Source: Humulus lupulus
Lineage: Eukaryota; Streptophyta; Magnoliopsida; Rosales; Cannabaceae
Length of the DNA: 64,000 bases
Direction: 5' to 3'
Assembly (NCBI RefSeq): GCF_963169125.1
Contig: NC_084796.1
Coordinates: 91,248,888 to 91,312,887, forward strand
Shown here: positions 46,858 through 59,700 of the stretch, in pieces
How the letters are laid out: each line of letters opens with the position of its first letter
How positions within the stretch are numbered: the stretch's first letter is position 1
The notes under the pieces: generated by a model
What the model was told of the DNA's origin: nothing
Databases searched by the model: none
What the model saw: the letters and a program-made list of their open reading frames with translations, nothing else
Made by a program: the position numbers and the translations under genes

Positions 46858-47528
46858 ACTTTTTTTATTTATTTATTTAAAGTTTAATTTATTAGAGATT
46901 TAATTTACTAAACTACTTTTATATTTTCATGTTTAGTGGAGACGATAAACATTAATAGTTATAAATTTTTTTTATTTATTTATAAAATTTAAATTTAAAT
47001 TTTATTTCTAATTAAATAATATTACTAAAAAATTTAAATAATTATTAATATACTAAAATCTAAATTTATTAATTAATATTAATTTATTGAAAATAAAATT
47101 AGTAATATCATCACAAAATTTATTTAAAAAATACTTTTACCGACGAGAAATTACATCGGCAAAAGTCTCAACCTTTACCAGCGCAAAAATGCACCACTAC
47201 AGATATCCACCTTTGCCGGCGCAAAAACGCGCAACTAAAAGACACATCTTTTGCCGGCGCAATTTTGTGTCACTAAAAGAACGCTGCAAAAAGTGTTTTC
47301 TACAATCCTGCGACAAAATTTTTCATCGGCGCATCCTTATTTTTCTTGGCGCATTTTTACGTCGCCAAAAGATACAATTGCCGGTGCAGTGCGTTTTGCA
47401 TTGGCAAAAGTCACATTATCGACGCGGGTACGCCGTCACTTTTTACCGACGCAAAAGCGTGTCGAGAAAGACCATAAGGCTTTTGCCGGCGCAAAATTGC
47501 ACCGGCAAAAGTGACTTTTTTTATAGTG

Positions 47529-47607
47529 AATATTAAACTAACTAAATTAGTTAGTGTTTAAGAGAATAACAAAAAAACAAACTAATACAATTATGAGACC
47601 CTTAACA
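47529..47607 (-). mobile_element. Copia 3' LTR start, cut by CACTA-2
   Basis: On the minus strand pol is followed by GAAGGGGTG and then TGTTAAGGGTCTC at 47,607, a usual polypurine tract plus LTR start. After 79 bases the LTR is interrupted by CACTA-2 (TSD AAT). The remainder must lie left of 41,653, but I could not define its end. Confidence 0.6.
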
Positions 47608-50332
47608 CACCCCTTCAAGATGAGTTATACAAGTTGGTTAATCCCATCTTAGATATTAAGTCTTTAAAGGCAGCTGAAAACAAGGATTTTGTAAATATAT
47701 CAGCTAGGTTGCTGGCTGATGGAACATAATTCAGCTTGAGTAAACCACCTTGAGCTTTCTCTCTCACAATGTGGCATTCGATCTCAACATTTGTTCATTT
47801 ATGGAAGACTGGGTTTTCAGAGATGTGAATTGCTGCATTATTGTCACAGAAAAGAGTAGCTGGTGTTGATTAAACAATAACAAAATCTTTGAGAAGAGCT
47901 GAAAGCCAAGTAACTTTGCAAGTGGCATTGGCCATAGCTCTATATTCAACTTCAACTAAAGATCATGATACCGTAGGCTGCTTTTTGGACTTTCATGATA
48001 CTAGATTTTGGCCAAGAAAGATGCAATAACCACAAATGGAGTGTCTAGTATTTGGGCAGGTTGCCCAATCTGCATCAGCAAAGGCCTTGATAATTGTCTT
48101 AGAATTTGAGTGAAAAAAATAGGCCTTGCCGTGGAGTACCTTTGATGTATTGCAGTATCCCTTGAGCTGCTTAAAGGTTAGGGATTTGTGGCTGGGACAA
48201 AAACTGACTTAGTTTTTTGACTGAGTAAGATATATCAGGCCTAGAGATGGTGAGGTAGATTAGTTTTCCAGTAAGACTCCTATAAGAAGTTTAATCTATT
48301 AAGAGCTCGCCTTCATGCAAACTAAGTTTAATATTAGCTTCCATAGGTGTTGAAGCTGACTTTGCACCAAGGCAACCTGTTTCATTGAGCAATATAAGAG
48401 AAAAAGGTCTTTGTGATAAAGAAATACCTTTGTTAGTGCGTCTTATTTCAAGGCCTTGGAAAAATATGAAATTACCAAGGTCTTTTAATTTAAATCTAGA
48501 ATCAAGATTATTTTTAAATTGAGTAATGGCAATCTCTGTTAATTCCAATTATTATATCATCAACATATATGAGAAGGGCTAAGAAGACACCTGAATATTG
48601 CTTTATGAATAGAGAATGATCGACATGCGATTGTTTGAAGCCATCTTCCAATAAGGTATCACTAAGTTTGCTATACCATTGTCTAGAGGCTTGTTTAAGG
48701 CCAAATAGACTTTTGTTTAACTTGCGAACATGATTTGATGGAAGAGGGCCAAGAGGTGTGTATCATGTAGGTAATTCCATGTAAACATTCTCATGAAGAT
48801 CACCTTGAAGAAATGCGTTGTTGATGTCTAGTTGGTGTAATGTATAATTATGAACAACAGCAAGAGCAAGTAAAGTTTTAAAGGTATTGAACTTTGCTAC
48901 AGGGGCATATGTCTCAATGAAATCATTCCTTGGCTGTTGGGTGAAGTCTTTGGCTACAAAGAGAGCTTTATACCTTTCTAAGTGTCCATTGGGTTTATAT
49001 TTGATTCTATAGATCCATTTACTCCTTACGGTGCTGCGACCAGGTAGTAAGGAAACAATGGTACAAGTTTGGTTGGCGTCAAGAGCATCTAATTTAGTCG
49101 ACATTGTTTTCTTCCACTCATGTATTTTGTTGGCTTTGGAAAAGGATGTTGGTTCAGGTATGGTGTGAGTAGCAAGAAACATGTTATTATTAGATGAAAA
49201 GCGAAGATTCCTTTGTTTAGCAAAGTGACATATAGAATAATGAAGAGAATCATATTTTTCAATGACAAAAGAGAGAGTTTTATTCAAAATATTTGTGATG
49301 AACAAAGATGGATGGCCTAATCTTGAGTGCCATTGTTTTCCATCAATACACTTATTACAATGAGTGGCAGAATTCAAAGCTAATGTATGAAAAGAAGTTT
49401 GCTCAAGGTAGAATAAGTTGCCATGTTTTTTAGCAATCCCAATCCTCAAAGTCTTTGTATGTCCCTATATAATACAAGACTCAATAGTGAAGAGTATGGA
49501 TTCTAAATTGTGTTGTAGAAAAAATTGTTAGAAAAAATATTGAAATTAAATGAAGGAACATAGAGAACTTGCTGTAAACTTATATTATCAGTCAAAATCA
49601 AAGTACCAGTTTTTAAAATGTTTGTTTGAAAACCAGTGGGTAAGATGACAGTTTTAGCATAAGAAATGTTATTAAAGGTAGAGAAACAATTAATATCATG
49701 GCAAACATTAGAAGATTGAAAAGGATTGTTACTAGAAAAGTTTGAAAAAGCATGTGCGGCCTCGGAAGTAGAGGCAGTGTTCTGTTGCATTTGGTGGCTG
49801 AGTAATGAGATCAACTGTTGTCTAAGTAAAGTTTAATTTGTGGAAACATGAATTGAAGCATAAGTGGAGTCTTTTGTCGATGTTGTGTTGACCACAGATG
49901 TGGTTTTGTCAGTGGTTTTCCTTTTGTCTCCATAGCCCGGTGGAAAGCCATGTAGAAAGTAGAATTTGTCCACCAAGTGCCCTTGTTTGTGACAATTAGT
50001 GCAAAAAACTTTTTGTTTCTTGGGTCTTGATGTAGGAGGAAGTGGAATGGTTGCAGCAGTAGCAACATTAATTGAATGAGGAGGGTCCAAGGAACGTTGA
50101 CCTTCTTCTTATATGATCATTGAGAAGACTTTTCATAAGGAAGGAAAATGGTTCTATAAGAAGAATTTGGGCATGGAATGGGTAGTATGATTCGTTTAAA
50201 CCAGTCAAAAATTGGGCACATGGTCTTCATTATAACGATCAAGAAGTTGTTGCATAGCACCACATTTGCAAATTGGACATGGTCCAAACTCTTTGATCTT
50301 ATCCCAAAGAGATTTCAGTTTGGTGAAGTAGG
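47608..50332 (-). pseudogene. Copia gag-pol with integrase core deleted
   Basis: On the minus strand from the right: gag (LKSLWDKIKEFGPCPICKC, VFCTNCHKQGH zinc knuckle), a degraded protease region, and the pre-integrase motif (WHSRLGHPS, CHFAKQRNLRF). Directly in the same frame comes the start of reverse transcriptase (WKKTMSTKLDALDANQTC, VRSKWIYRIKYK, APVAKFNTFKTLLALA, LHQLDINNAFLQGDL). Further left are LFGLKQASRQWY, the YVDDIIIG active site, and RNase H relics ending KMGLTNLYNSS. The catalytic core of integrase is absent although the frame stays open across the joint. Numerous stops lie elsewhere. The gag start is cut off by the Sirevirus insertion at 50,333. Confidence 0.9.
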
Positions 50333-51447
50333 TGTAAAATCCTTTATTGGCATATTTGATAAAATTGACAAAATTAATTATGGAATGTATTTTCGAAATA
50401 TATTGTGTGGTATTTTCGAAATGGGTAGTTTCCTATTTTTTGGTGAAATGTTTTATAATCAGATTATTCTATATATATTAATAAAATAAATATATAATTT
50501 CCTATAAAAGAATATATTTTCTTGAAATTTGTTTATATGGAAATTATTGGTATTTATTTTTATTTCTTACTCTAATTTGTTTTTTGTCTAGAAATCGTGT
50601 ATAGCTTACAGAGATAATGTATATTTTTTTTCCTTATTTATTTAAGGAAATTGGGTTTAAAAACTTTCCAGGTTCAATGAATCTATTTGAACAGATTGCT
50701 AGTCTGTTTGAACAGATTCTGACTATCCTGTTTGGGAAGATTTTCCATTTATTGTCTAATTGGTTTCTTATTTGTTTTCCACGACCTAAAGGGATTCTAA
50801 AGGGTATATATTCATCCTTAGGTCGTTGGTTTTTGATCATCTCTCTTGGTGTATTATTTTCCATATATTTTCAAGTTTTAGAGAGACTTTTTATGTGAAG
50901 AACTTGAGTCCAGCAAGTTCTTAGTGGTTTATTAAAGTGCACTTCTGTATTGTTTTTCTTTGTGTTAATAGTACAGGTTGAACACACTTGGACATTGTTC
51001 ATCAAGCTTTGGGAGAAGTCTTGTTCGTGAGTCACTTTTCGGGAGAAAAAGTGCAAGTGTTATGATTTGAAGGGAGTTCAAGATCTTAGCACTTCAGAAA
51101 TTTGATTAGGAGTTTAGATTACAACAGTTGCTACAAATTCAAGAGGGAGTCTTTATTTGTGTAAGTCAATTTGGTTTTGTAATCGTTTAGATATTCTTCT
51201 AATAAATTTCATTCTCTGGGCATGGCCCCGTGGACTAGTAGCAATCTGCAAAGATTGCTGATACCACGTATAATTTCATGTGTTCTTTACCTTTTGTTCG
51301 TTTTTATCTTCTGGTGATAAACTGTTTAAACATATCTGGTTTCTGTTCAAACAGTCTTTGTGTTTGTTTAAACATTTCTGTAACAGTTCAACAATTAATT
51401 ATTTAAATTGAATAATTAAGTTGGTAATCATAAAAAACGGAATTTCA
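50333..51447 (+). mobile_element. 5' LTR of a Sirevirus-type Copia element
   Basis: It starts TGTAAAATCC inside the gag of the older Copia copy and ends GGAATTTCA, with a tRNA-Met primer site two bases on (1,115 bp). The five bases before it are GTAGG; the matching duplication would lie beyond this window. It contains a CTTAGGTCG..TTGATCATC block near 50,820 but no gene. Confidence 0.85.
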
Positions 51448-51449
51448 AT

Positions 51450-51460
51450 TGGTATCAGAG
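51450..51460 (+). other. Primer binding site of the Sirevirus
   Basis: TGGTATCAGAG matches the initiator tRNA-Met 3' end and follows the LTR by two bases. Confidence 0.88.
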
Positions 51461-51524
51461 TGGTTCACTAAACTCTTAGAGAGATCTTGTGGTTATTTTC
51501 CGTTTGATTTGTTTTGTGTGAAAT

Positions 51525-54387
51525 GTCTTTCTTGCAGAAGGTAGTTCGGTGTCTCGACCTCCTTTGCTTAATGACTCAAACTATCCATATTGGAAAGTTA
51601 GGATGAGAGCTTTCATAAAAGCTCAAGATGAGAAAGCATGGAGAGCAATTTTGTCTGGATGGTCACCTCTTACACAAAAAGGTGAAGATGGAAGCACAAT
51701 TGTAAAATCTAAACTTATTTGGGATACAGAAGAAGAAAAACTATCCAGTTATAATAATAAAGCTCTTCACGCCATATTTAATGGTGTTGGAGAAAGTTTT
51801 ATAAAACTTGTTTCCACATGTGTCTCGGCTAAAGATGCTTGGACAATTCTTCAAACTCAGTTTGAAGGAACTGTAGATGTCAAAAGGTCTAGATTTGTTA
51901 TGTTACAAACTAGGTTTGATAACCTTCGGATGTTTGATTCTGAAACACTATCTGAATTTTATGAGAGATTATCTGATATTTCTAATGAGTGTTTTGCACT
52001 TGGTGAGAAACTTGATGATTCTGTTCTTGTTAGAAAAACCGTTCGAGTTCTTCCTGACAAGTTCAATGTTAAGCTCACTGCTATGGAAGAGGCAAAAAAC
52101 TTCAGTACTATGAAGGTAGAAGAATTGATGGGGTCACTTCGTACCTTTGAGTTAAATCAAAAGATTCGTCAAAAAGACAAGCCAAGTACTTCCAAAGAGA
52201 AAGAGAAAACCATAGCTTTCAAAAGCACTGAAAAAGAAGTGTCAGATGATGAAGATGGTGATAATTAAATGGCAATGCTTGCAAAGAATTTTCGAAAATA
52301 TATGAATAAGATAGGAAATAAGAATTTCAATGGCAAGATGTCAAAAGGTAATCCTTCTTCTCTTAAACCTTTTCAAACTAATAAAAAGGGTATTCAGTGC
52401 AGGGAATGTGAGGGATTTGGTCACATCCAGTCTGAATGTGCAAACACCTTGAAAAAGAACAAAAAAGGTATGATTGCTACTTGGAGTGATAATGACTCTG
52501 AAAGTAGTGAAGATAAGGAAGGTAATGTCGCTCTCACTTCTATTTTGCCTATTTCTAAACCTGAAAATGAGAAAATTGTTTGCTTGAATAATGTTTCAAA
52601 ACATGAAGAAAATACTGATTGTGATGAATCTGAATTAAATGATGAGTCTTTGAGTGAATCTTACAAAAAGATGTATGGTTCATGGGTGAAAGTGTGTTAT
52701 GAGAATTGGTCATTAGTAAGAAAAAATAAAGATTTATCCTTTGAAATTAAACAACTTACTGACTTAAATGAAGATTTTGAAAAAGAAATAATATCAAAAA
52801 AATTTGAAATTAATAAGTTGTCTAAAGATTTGGATACTCTTGAGAAAAATGTTAGAATGCTTAACCCCGGTTCTACTGTTTTTGAGAAAATACAGAATGC
52901 AGGTCAAAGAAGTCATGTGGGACTTGGTGCTTCAAGTTCTCAAAAATCAAAGAACACTGTCTTTGTCTCAGCTGGGATGCTATCGTCTGATGTTCCTGTG
53001 TCATCTTCACTGAAATCTGTTGCATCCAGTTCTCGGATTGTTCCAACAGAATGGACACAGTCAACAGGAAAATACAATGGAAAATTCTAAAAATTCATTC
53101 CAATCTGTCATTTTTGTGGTAGGAAGGGTCATATTCGTCCTAAGTGTTTCACTCTTATGAATTTTGCCAAAAATGAATATTTTGAGAAATTCAATTATTT
53201 TGATACTTTCCAAAGAGTAAAAAAGAAAAATGTTCAATCAAAGAAAATATGGATCAAAAAGAATAATTGTTTTGCTGGTTTTACTAGTGAATATGATAGA
53301 TCTGCTTCTTCATATTTTGGGTATTTTGACAGTGGTTGTTCAAGACTTATGACAGGTGACAAGTCTATTCTTACAGACATAAAACCTATGCATTGTGGAT
53401 CTGTTACTTTTGGCAATGGAATTGAGGGTAATGTTCTTGGAATGGGTACTCTTAACTTTGAAGGGTTGCCTAGAATTAAAAGAGTGTTACTTGTGGAAGG
53501 ACTTGAAGCTAATCTTCTAAGCATAAGTCAAATTTGTGATCAAGGTTATACTGTTAACTTTGATAAAGAGAATTGTTTTGTTTTAAACAAGAATGGTGAG
53601 AATGTTCTTGAAGGTTTTAGATCTAATGACAATTGCTACACTCTTCTGCCATCTATTATGTGTCAATCTGTTGTTAGTAATAACACTGATGAGTGGCATG
53701 CTAAACTTGGTCACATAAATTTCAAAACTTTGAAAAAAATTTAACATGCAGGAATTGTTCATGGTTTACCTAAGCTAGGTAAAGAATCCGATGGTAAGTG
53801 CAAGAGTTGTCAACTTGGTAAGCAATTAAAAATTACACATAAAAGTGTTTTTGACGTAAACACTTCAAAATTTTTAGAATTGCTTCACATGGATCTTATG
53901 GGTCCAATTCAAATTGAGAGTTTAAATGGGAAAAAGTATATTTTTGTTTGTGTGGATGATTTTTCTAGATATACTTGGGTGGATTTCTTGAAAGAAAAAT
54001 CTGACACTTTTGATGCCTTTAAAACTCTTTGCTTGAAATTAAAAGTTGAAAAAGATTGCAACATTGGAAAAATTGATCGTATAAGAAGTGATCATGGTAA
54101 AGAATTTGTGAATTCTGTCTATGATGATTTTTGTAAGTCTGCAGTATTTCTCATGAGTTTTCAGCTCCCAAAACTCCTCAACAGAATGGAGTTGTAGAAA
54201 GGAAAAACCGCACTCTTCAAGAAATGGCTAGAGTAATGCTAAATAGCAAAAAATTGACCAAACAGTTATGGGCAGAAGCAATTAACACTGCTTGCTATAT
54301 CATAAATCGTGTTTTTCTCCGTCCAAGTACATCTAAAACATCTTATGAAATTTGGAAAGGTAAGAAACCAAGTGTGGCTTACTTTCA
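51525..54387 (+). pseudogene. Sirevirus gag-pol, truncated in integrase
   Basis: Gag: SVSRPPLLNDSNYPYWKVRM, then the UBN2-type domain (KDAWTILQTQFEG, SEFYERLSDISNE, LPDKF), a zinc knuckle (CRECEGFGHIQSEC), a coiled coil and a second knuckle (CHFCGRKGHIRPKC). Pol: protease with DSGCSRLMTGD, pre-integrase WHAKLGHI, and integrase with MDLMGPIQ, VDDFSRYTW, IRSDHGKEF and, after a frameshift near 54,150, the QQNGVVERKN region. It ends at KKPSVAYFH. Stops are TAA at 52,266, TAA near 53,088 and TAA near 53,742, and no ATG opens the gag frame. At 54,388 a CACTA terminus cuts the gene; reverse transcriptase and RNase H are not in the window. Confidence 0.92.
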
Positions 54388-54849
54388 CACTACAAGAAAA
54401 AATTCTTTTAATAACACCAAAAATATGTTATCAAAACATACCATAACACTTTTTGATGTGTTAAGACCGACTATGTTATCGTAGGTCAGGGTACTTTACA
54501 TAACACTTTATCATTGTTATACAGATGTGTTATTATACTATCAACGATAACACACTTTCTGTGTTATTTTAATAAATAGATAAGTATTTAATTATATTAT
54601 TTATAGTCGATTATATAACACATTTCAATACTTATAAATTTGTGTTATACTACACTTTAGTATAACACATTATTTGTGTTATATAATGAAGTTTGCATAA
54701 CATAATTCTTTACTTATAAAAAGTGTTATTGTAATAGATATTATAACAAATTTTTCGTATTATTTTAATATTTAGATAAGTTTAAATTCTCATTATATAT
54801 TCATTTATATAACACTAATTTATTCTATTATATTTTTATTTTTTATTTA

Positions 54850-55154
54850 TATAATTAAAATTAGCTTTCTAATATATACTGGCATCATCAAATGAACTTG
54901 ATTTTCAAATAACAAAAAGTAAAAAGCATTCAACATTGTATTAACAATCCACAAATTAGTTTAAAACACTCAACATTATCATCAACAACAAAATGTTCTT
55001 TAAGTATTCAAGTAGTCTTAAATATTCAACATATTGAAAAGTTACTACTTTCAGCACAAAATATTGAAGAGTTTAATTTTTTACATAATAACATGTCAAA
55101 ATTTGAGTAGTTGCACACTCCTATAGTACTATTTGACGGGAAAAAACATGCAAT
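54850..55154. other. Interior AT-rich spacer
   Basis: No gene seen between the subterminal repeats and the DPH5-like exon. Confidence 0.4.
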
Positions 55155-55242
55155 TGAAGTTGCTTCATTGTACCAGCCACAATGATCTGATCTTCACTTC
55201 CAATTCTAGCAAAACCAACACACTCCGTGTCTTCATTGCAGA
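55155..55242 (-). pseudogene. DPH5: DPH5 (diphthine methyl ester synthase) exon fragment
   Basis: After an acceptor (GCGTTGCAG at 55,243) the minus strand encodes NEDTECVGFARIGSEDQIIV and then AGTMKQL. This matches the C-terminal region of eukaryotic DPH5, where CVG.AR.G..DQ.I.AGT..Q is conserved and is normally followed by VDFG.PLHSL. The following segment is absent; the sequence loses similarity after MKQL. DPH5 uses S-adenosylmethionine to methylate the diphthamide precursor on elongation factor 2 in the cytosol. About 29 residues of a roughly 285-residue protein remain, so it cannot be functional. It is a captured fragment. Confidence 0.75.
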
Positions 55243-56672
55243 CTGCAACGCAACATAATACAACAACATTCAATGTTAAATTGATAAACTAAGTCTGATT
55301 TAGTTCTTTGAAATTCAAAGTTAAGACATGAGTGAGTCATAGAGTAATAGTAGTAGTTATCATTACCAGATTCTACTTTTGCTTGTACAACTTCCAGGAG
55401 CTACTCAACTTTCAAGAAAACTTTAATATTATTATGGTTGTGGCCCTTTGGAGTGGCAGATCAGTGGCCTTAAGTTCAGCATTTTTTCTTTCAAACATAT
55501 CCTTGCTGCTCCCCACCCTAACTCACTCTTTCCTATTTATTTTATTCAAAATAATTCAAAATCGAATCAGAATCAGAAAAGAGCCAGAATCATAATTCAA
55601 AAGAGCAAAGGCAAAAAAACTAATCCAAGAACTTAACCATCTTGAAGTTCAGATTACAAAAACACTAGACATACAAGTGAGCACTTTAAATCGCCAATCC
55701 TATTTGCTTATAATGTCTTTATAGCTAGTACTTTTGGTCTAATTTTCTTTTCTTCGTCTTCTTTTTATTTTTATGTACAGTCAAAAAAAATAAGGGAACT
55801 TGATATTTCTAATATACATCTGCAACTTGAGGACACAGAACCATATTCAATCCATACTGCTTTAGAGGTGAGAGAAGTTGAATTAAAAAGTCTACAAGAA
55901 GTCCTAGATAGGTTTAGTTTAGACAAAGTTCAAGAAAGTTTATTTATTATCTAGAGCCACAAACAGATAAAAACTAGGTGTTTTATATAGGAGCATTAAT
56001 TTAAAGATCCAATCCTAGGAAGCCACAAACAGAGAAAAACTTAGAACCTGCATGCATAGGAAGATCATGACATTTCTAGGAAGTACGAACCATAAATGTA
56101 GAAAGACAGCTCTGACGTACTGACCTGTTCAAAAAATAAAAGTGTTACTCAATTATCAACACATAAAAAGCATAGAACATAAAGATTCATTTGCTACTGC
56201 AAAAGCAGAAAACATAGAAACAAATGACCAAAACTCCAGACAAGAGAACTGCATGTACCATTAAACACCATTCTACATATAAAGAGTAGGTTAATTACTA
56301 AGGCAATTGTTGAACCAGCTTTAACATACACAGCACAAAGTTCGTACACACAAAGAAGAGCAACAGTTAAAAATAAAAGAACAGCAACAACTCTTGTATA
56401 TCAGTTTCAAGCAACTTGTTGATCACAATTCACCCTAAGATTCAATTCTATTATCCATAAAGTCAACATTTCGAATTGGAAAAAACAATAAAATGGTGTC
56501 TATAATTGTGCCAAAGAAGCAGAAAAATCATGTATTAACTTTAGTTTATCAAATGAGGTTCAGATCATCTTGTGTCTGATTTCAGCCTCTAATAAAGTTC
56601 TTCCATTATATTATAAATTGAAGTTCATTGAAGCATAACACAACCAGAAAATCTTACGTCTTGATCATTCAC
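55243..56672. other. Intronic-type sequence, no gene recognised
   Basis: AT-rich interior. No exon identified on either strand. Confidence 0.35.
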
Positions 56673-56790
56673 CTTGCGACAGACAACAAAGAAATTAGTT
56701 ACACTTCCTTCAAGAAGCCGATTGCCGTTATTTGACAACAAAAGGTCAGTTGCCAAGGGAGGTTTTAGTTTCTCCAAAGACTTTCTCACC
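56673..56790 (-). pseudogene. Class IV aminotransferase exon fragment
   Basis: A 118-bp exon between acceptor TTTATAG (56,791) and donor CGCAAG|GTGAATG (56,672). It encodes VRKSLEKLKPPLATDLLLSN and then NGNRLLEGSVTNFFVVCRK. The LLSN..G..LEG..TNFFVV segment is the PLP-binding-fold signature of class IV aminotransferases (branched-chain / D-amino acid type). The wording is closest to the plant proteins annotated as D-aminoacid aminotransferase-like PLP-dependent enzymes. The exon itself is intact with good splice sites. No flanking exons of the gene are found, so it is a single captured exon with parts of its introns. Confidence 0.8.
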
Positions 56791-59700
56791 CTATAAAGAG
56801 AACAACACAATTCCCATATGACAGTAAATTGGGTCACGGCTTGATTATCACAATTTCCAAGTCTGAGAGTTAAAACTAAGAAACAAGCAAAACAAAAGCC
56901 CAAAGCTGGAGGTCAGCCAAAGCCACATTCAAGATGCTAAGATATATTAGAGCTTTGTTTTGTTTGAAGAAAAACAAGCACTTTCAACTTACAAGCATCT
57001 TAAATCTAGGCTTCCTTGGCAATATTTTTATCATATAAAGTATATTTCAGCCACTAGTTAAACCTCTATTTCAAAAACAAAAATATTGAGCATAACAATA
57101 CATTTTGGATATTTTGATTAACAAACAATCACTTTTTCACATAATAGTTGCAGCTGTGAAATTTGAATTTTTTTTGCATGAACTCAACAAATGTAACCAG
57201 TCCAGAATAGAGAAAAAAGAGCTAAACTGAGTGTAATGGGATGAGACAAAAACACACTAAAACAAAAACTAATGAGAAAAACACTTGCCCAAAAAGGAGC
57301 AACTCAAACCATATTTTAAACAACTCAAATATTTAGAAACAAAATCTGGGAATATGAAACTAAAACTACTATACAAACATAAACCTTACAAGATATACAA
57401 ACAGAAATTGGCACAGGGGCACTACGACATGAAACCAGATTTCAAGGTTCTGTTTTCTGCGATTTCTTTAACCCCCATTTTACAAAAACTAACCCAATAC
57501 TTTCAAAAGTCATCAAACAAAGTTTCTGAACACAATTTCAAAGTAATTTGACCCCAATATAGGTTACCCAAATGCCCAGAACCACTATTACCTCCTCAAA
57601 ACACCCAAAGACATACATGAAGCTATAATCACAACTTTGATTTTGAACATGGAAACTTTCCCCAAATCTACGATCCCAAGCCAAAATCAAGAGTCTCAAC
57701 CTCAGTTCCAGGTCTATAGTACCTTGCAAACCAGTTCCCATCCACAATAACAACACCAAAATTCAAAATTAGTCAAAAGCTCAAAATTTCTTGAAGAACA
57801 CCAAGCTTGAAGAGGAACTCTAAAACAGAGTATCTTAGCTCTCTAAATAAGAAATCTAAGGACTGCTTGGGATGATTGGAGATGTAAGTTTCTATAGGAG
57901 AAGTAATAGAAGAAACCTAAACAAGTTTGCTATAGGAGAAGTAGTCCTAGATTTCATTTTCAAATGGAACAACCAAAGTAAACATTGAACAATGAGGAAC
58001 CACAATATCAAGGAAACATAGCTCTATAATTAAAATGAATACGTAAGAAACTTAGAACTAAATAAAAGTTCATAACCAAAACCATTCTCCAAACACAAAA
58101 AACTTATACACAAAAAAGTCAAAGATCTAATGTAACCTTTACTCATAAACAAAAATTAGTCACAAGAAAATCAACTACAGAACCAAAACAACCTCAGCAC
58201 ACCAAAAGTTTAAATCCAAAAATAGGATAAAAAAACTGAAACTAAAATAATCTCAAACCCATAAAACATAATCACAAACAAGATCAAATGTCAAATCCAA
58301 AAATATACTCAGGAAACTATATAGTCAGATATTTGAAAACAGCAAATATACCAAGATATTTATATTAAAAGGGCATGGCCTAACCAAGTCAAGTAATAAT
58401 AATATCAAACTCTATAACTAACACTCAAAACCTCTCGGTATGTCCTAAGTCTTTGAACAGAATCAAGAAAATATAATCAAGAAATTATCTAAGTCTTTGG
58501 TCATACTATAACACCACAATAATGTAAATGACTAAATTCATTAAATAAAAATCTTAGATCAGAGTTTTAACTAAAATGAAGACTAGGAGCAAGTGCGTCA
58601 TCATGCTTATCTCTAACATGTAACTTTCTTCTTACAAATCTTTAACAAATGAATTGGGATGAAAAATGGAAAGCAAAGTTATGACACCTGGGAACAGTTA
58701 GAAATATGAATACGCTCGAAACAATGGCAAGGGACGCAGCAGTGGAAATAATTCACAGGACAACATTTTGATGTTGGCAGGCAGCACCAATTTTACTCTT
58801 TTTTATGTTTTTCGTACTTCTAAAATAAATTATTAAATTGCAATAGCCTTTACAACACAAAAGCTACAAAAAATCATGATCATAAAAATATTAAATTGCA
58901 ATGCAATAAATCCAATATGTTAGTAATACTCCACAACTTAGGCTCTTTTATCTAGGAAGAGAGCTAAGTGAAACCTCCATATACAGGACCTAGAATCTTA
59001 ATCAACAAGAAGGTGCAAATTGTTTTATAAAATAATCAGGGCTTATAATCAAAGACCAAATATATAAATTTGAAGCCATGCTAAGTAAAGCTAATTTCAG
59101 CAGCCATGCTAAGTAAAGGTAAGACCATTTTGCCTCAAAACAAGATCAAATCAGAGAACATAAACAAACAAACAAAATCAAGAACAACACCATAAGAGGG
59201 CAATCTTTTTCAATATACTATCAACAATCAAATATTACAAGGTCTTATACAAATTTTATATGAATTTGATTCAAAATCATGGTAATGAGAGATAACAACA
59301 TTTTACAGCCAGCTGTGTTTCTCTTTTAATTGTAACTGAAAATAATAAGACCCTAGCAATCTTCGTATCTCAGATCATGAACAAGAATAATGTATTCGGG
59401 TCCATAAATCTCAAATAGTACCTAGAAATGAATATAAAAGAACAATTTTTCACATCTTAATTGGTTCCAAGTATTTCAAGCCACAACCAATCCATGAGTA
59501 AGTGAAAAGGATTAACTCTTTGAAGAAACATACTATAGTGATTGCAGTTTAAAAGCTTAGAGCCATCCCTTCAATTCTAGTGGTCTCTCAAGCACAAAAA
59601 GGAGTGAAATTCAAAAAAAAGACAAATGCAAGTAACAGATTCTTGAAATGGTCATCTAGAAAGATAAAGTATATTTTGACAATTTAATTGGTGCGTGAGA

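Larger units (their letters stand above)
41653..47528 (+). mobile_element. CACTA-2, 5.9 kb, TNPA-type gene kept, TNPD lost
   Basis: Termini are GACTACAAGAAAGAAGG (first base G where C is usual) and, at the right, the mirror of CACTATAAAAAAAGTC. AAT is duplicated at 41,650-41,652 and 47,529-47,531. Both ends carry many copies of a TTTTGCCGGCGCA motif (41,680-42,115 and 47,130-47,515). The interior holds an acidic coding tail, a hairpin repeat array, and a decayed multi-exon Transposase_24-like gene. No Transposase_21 (TNPD) sequence is present, so the copy cannot move on its own. It sits in the LTR of the minus-strand Copia element. Confidence 0.9.

Noticed and set aside
47087..47536. 149-codon plus-strand frame at the CACTA-2 right end
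   Set aside because: It reads through GCCGGCGCAAAA subterminal repeats. The R/K/S-rich periodic product reflects repeats, not a gene.
50617..50898. 93-codon hydrophobic frame in the Sirevirus LTR
   Set aside because: It lies wholly inside the LTR before the primer site, with a T-rich composition that makes F/I/L-rich frames by chance.
57538..57759. Possible sixth captured fragment on the minus strand
   Set aside because: One frame gives DGNWFARYYRPGTEVETLDF, which looks protein-like, but it meets stops soon after and I recognise no family or splice sites.
58690..58790. Possible captured exon, minus strand
   Set aside because: A short open stretch with L/P-rich residues and no recognisable motif or clear splice borders.
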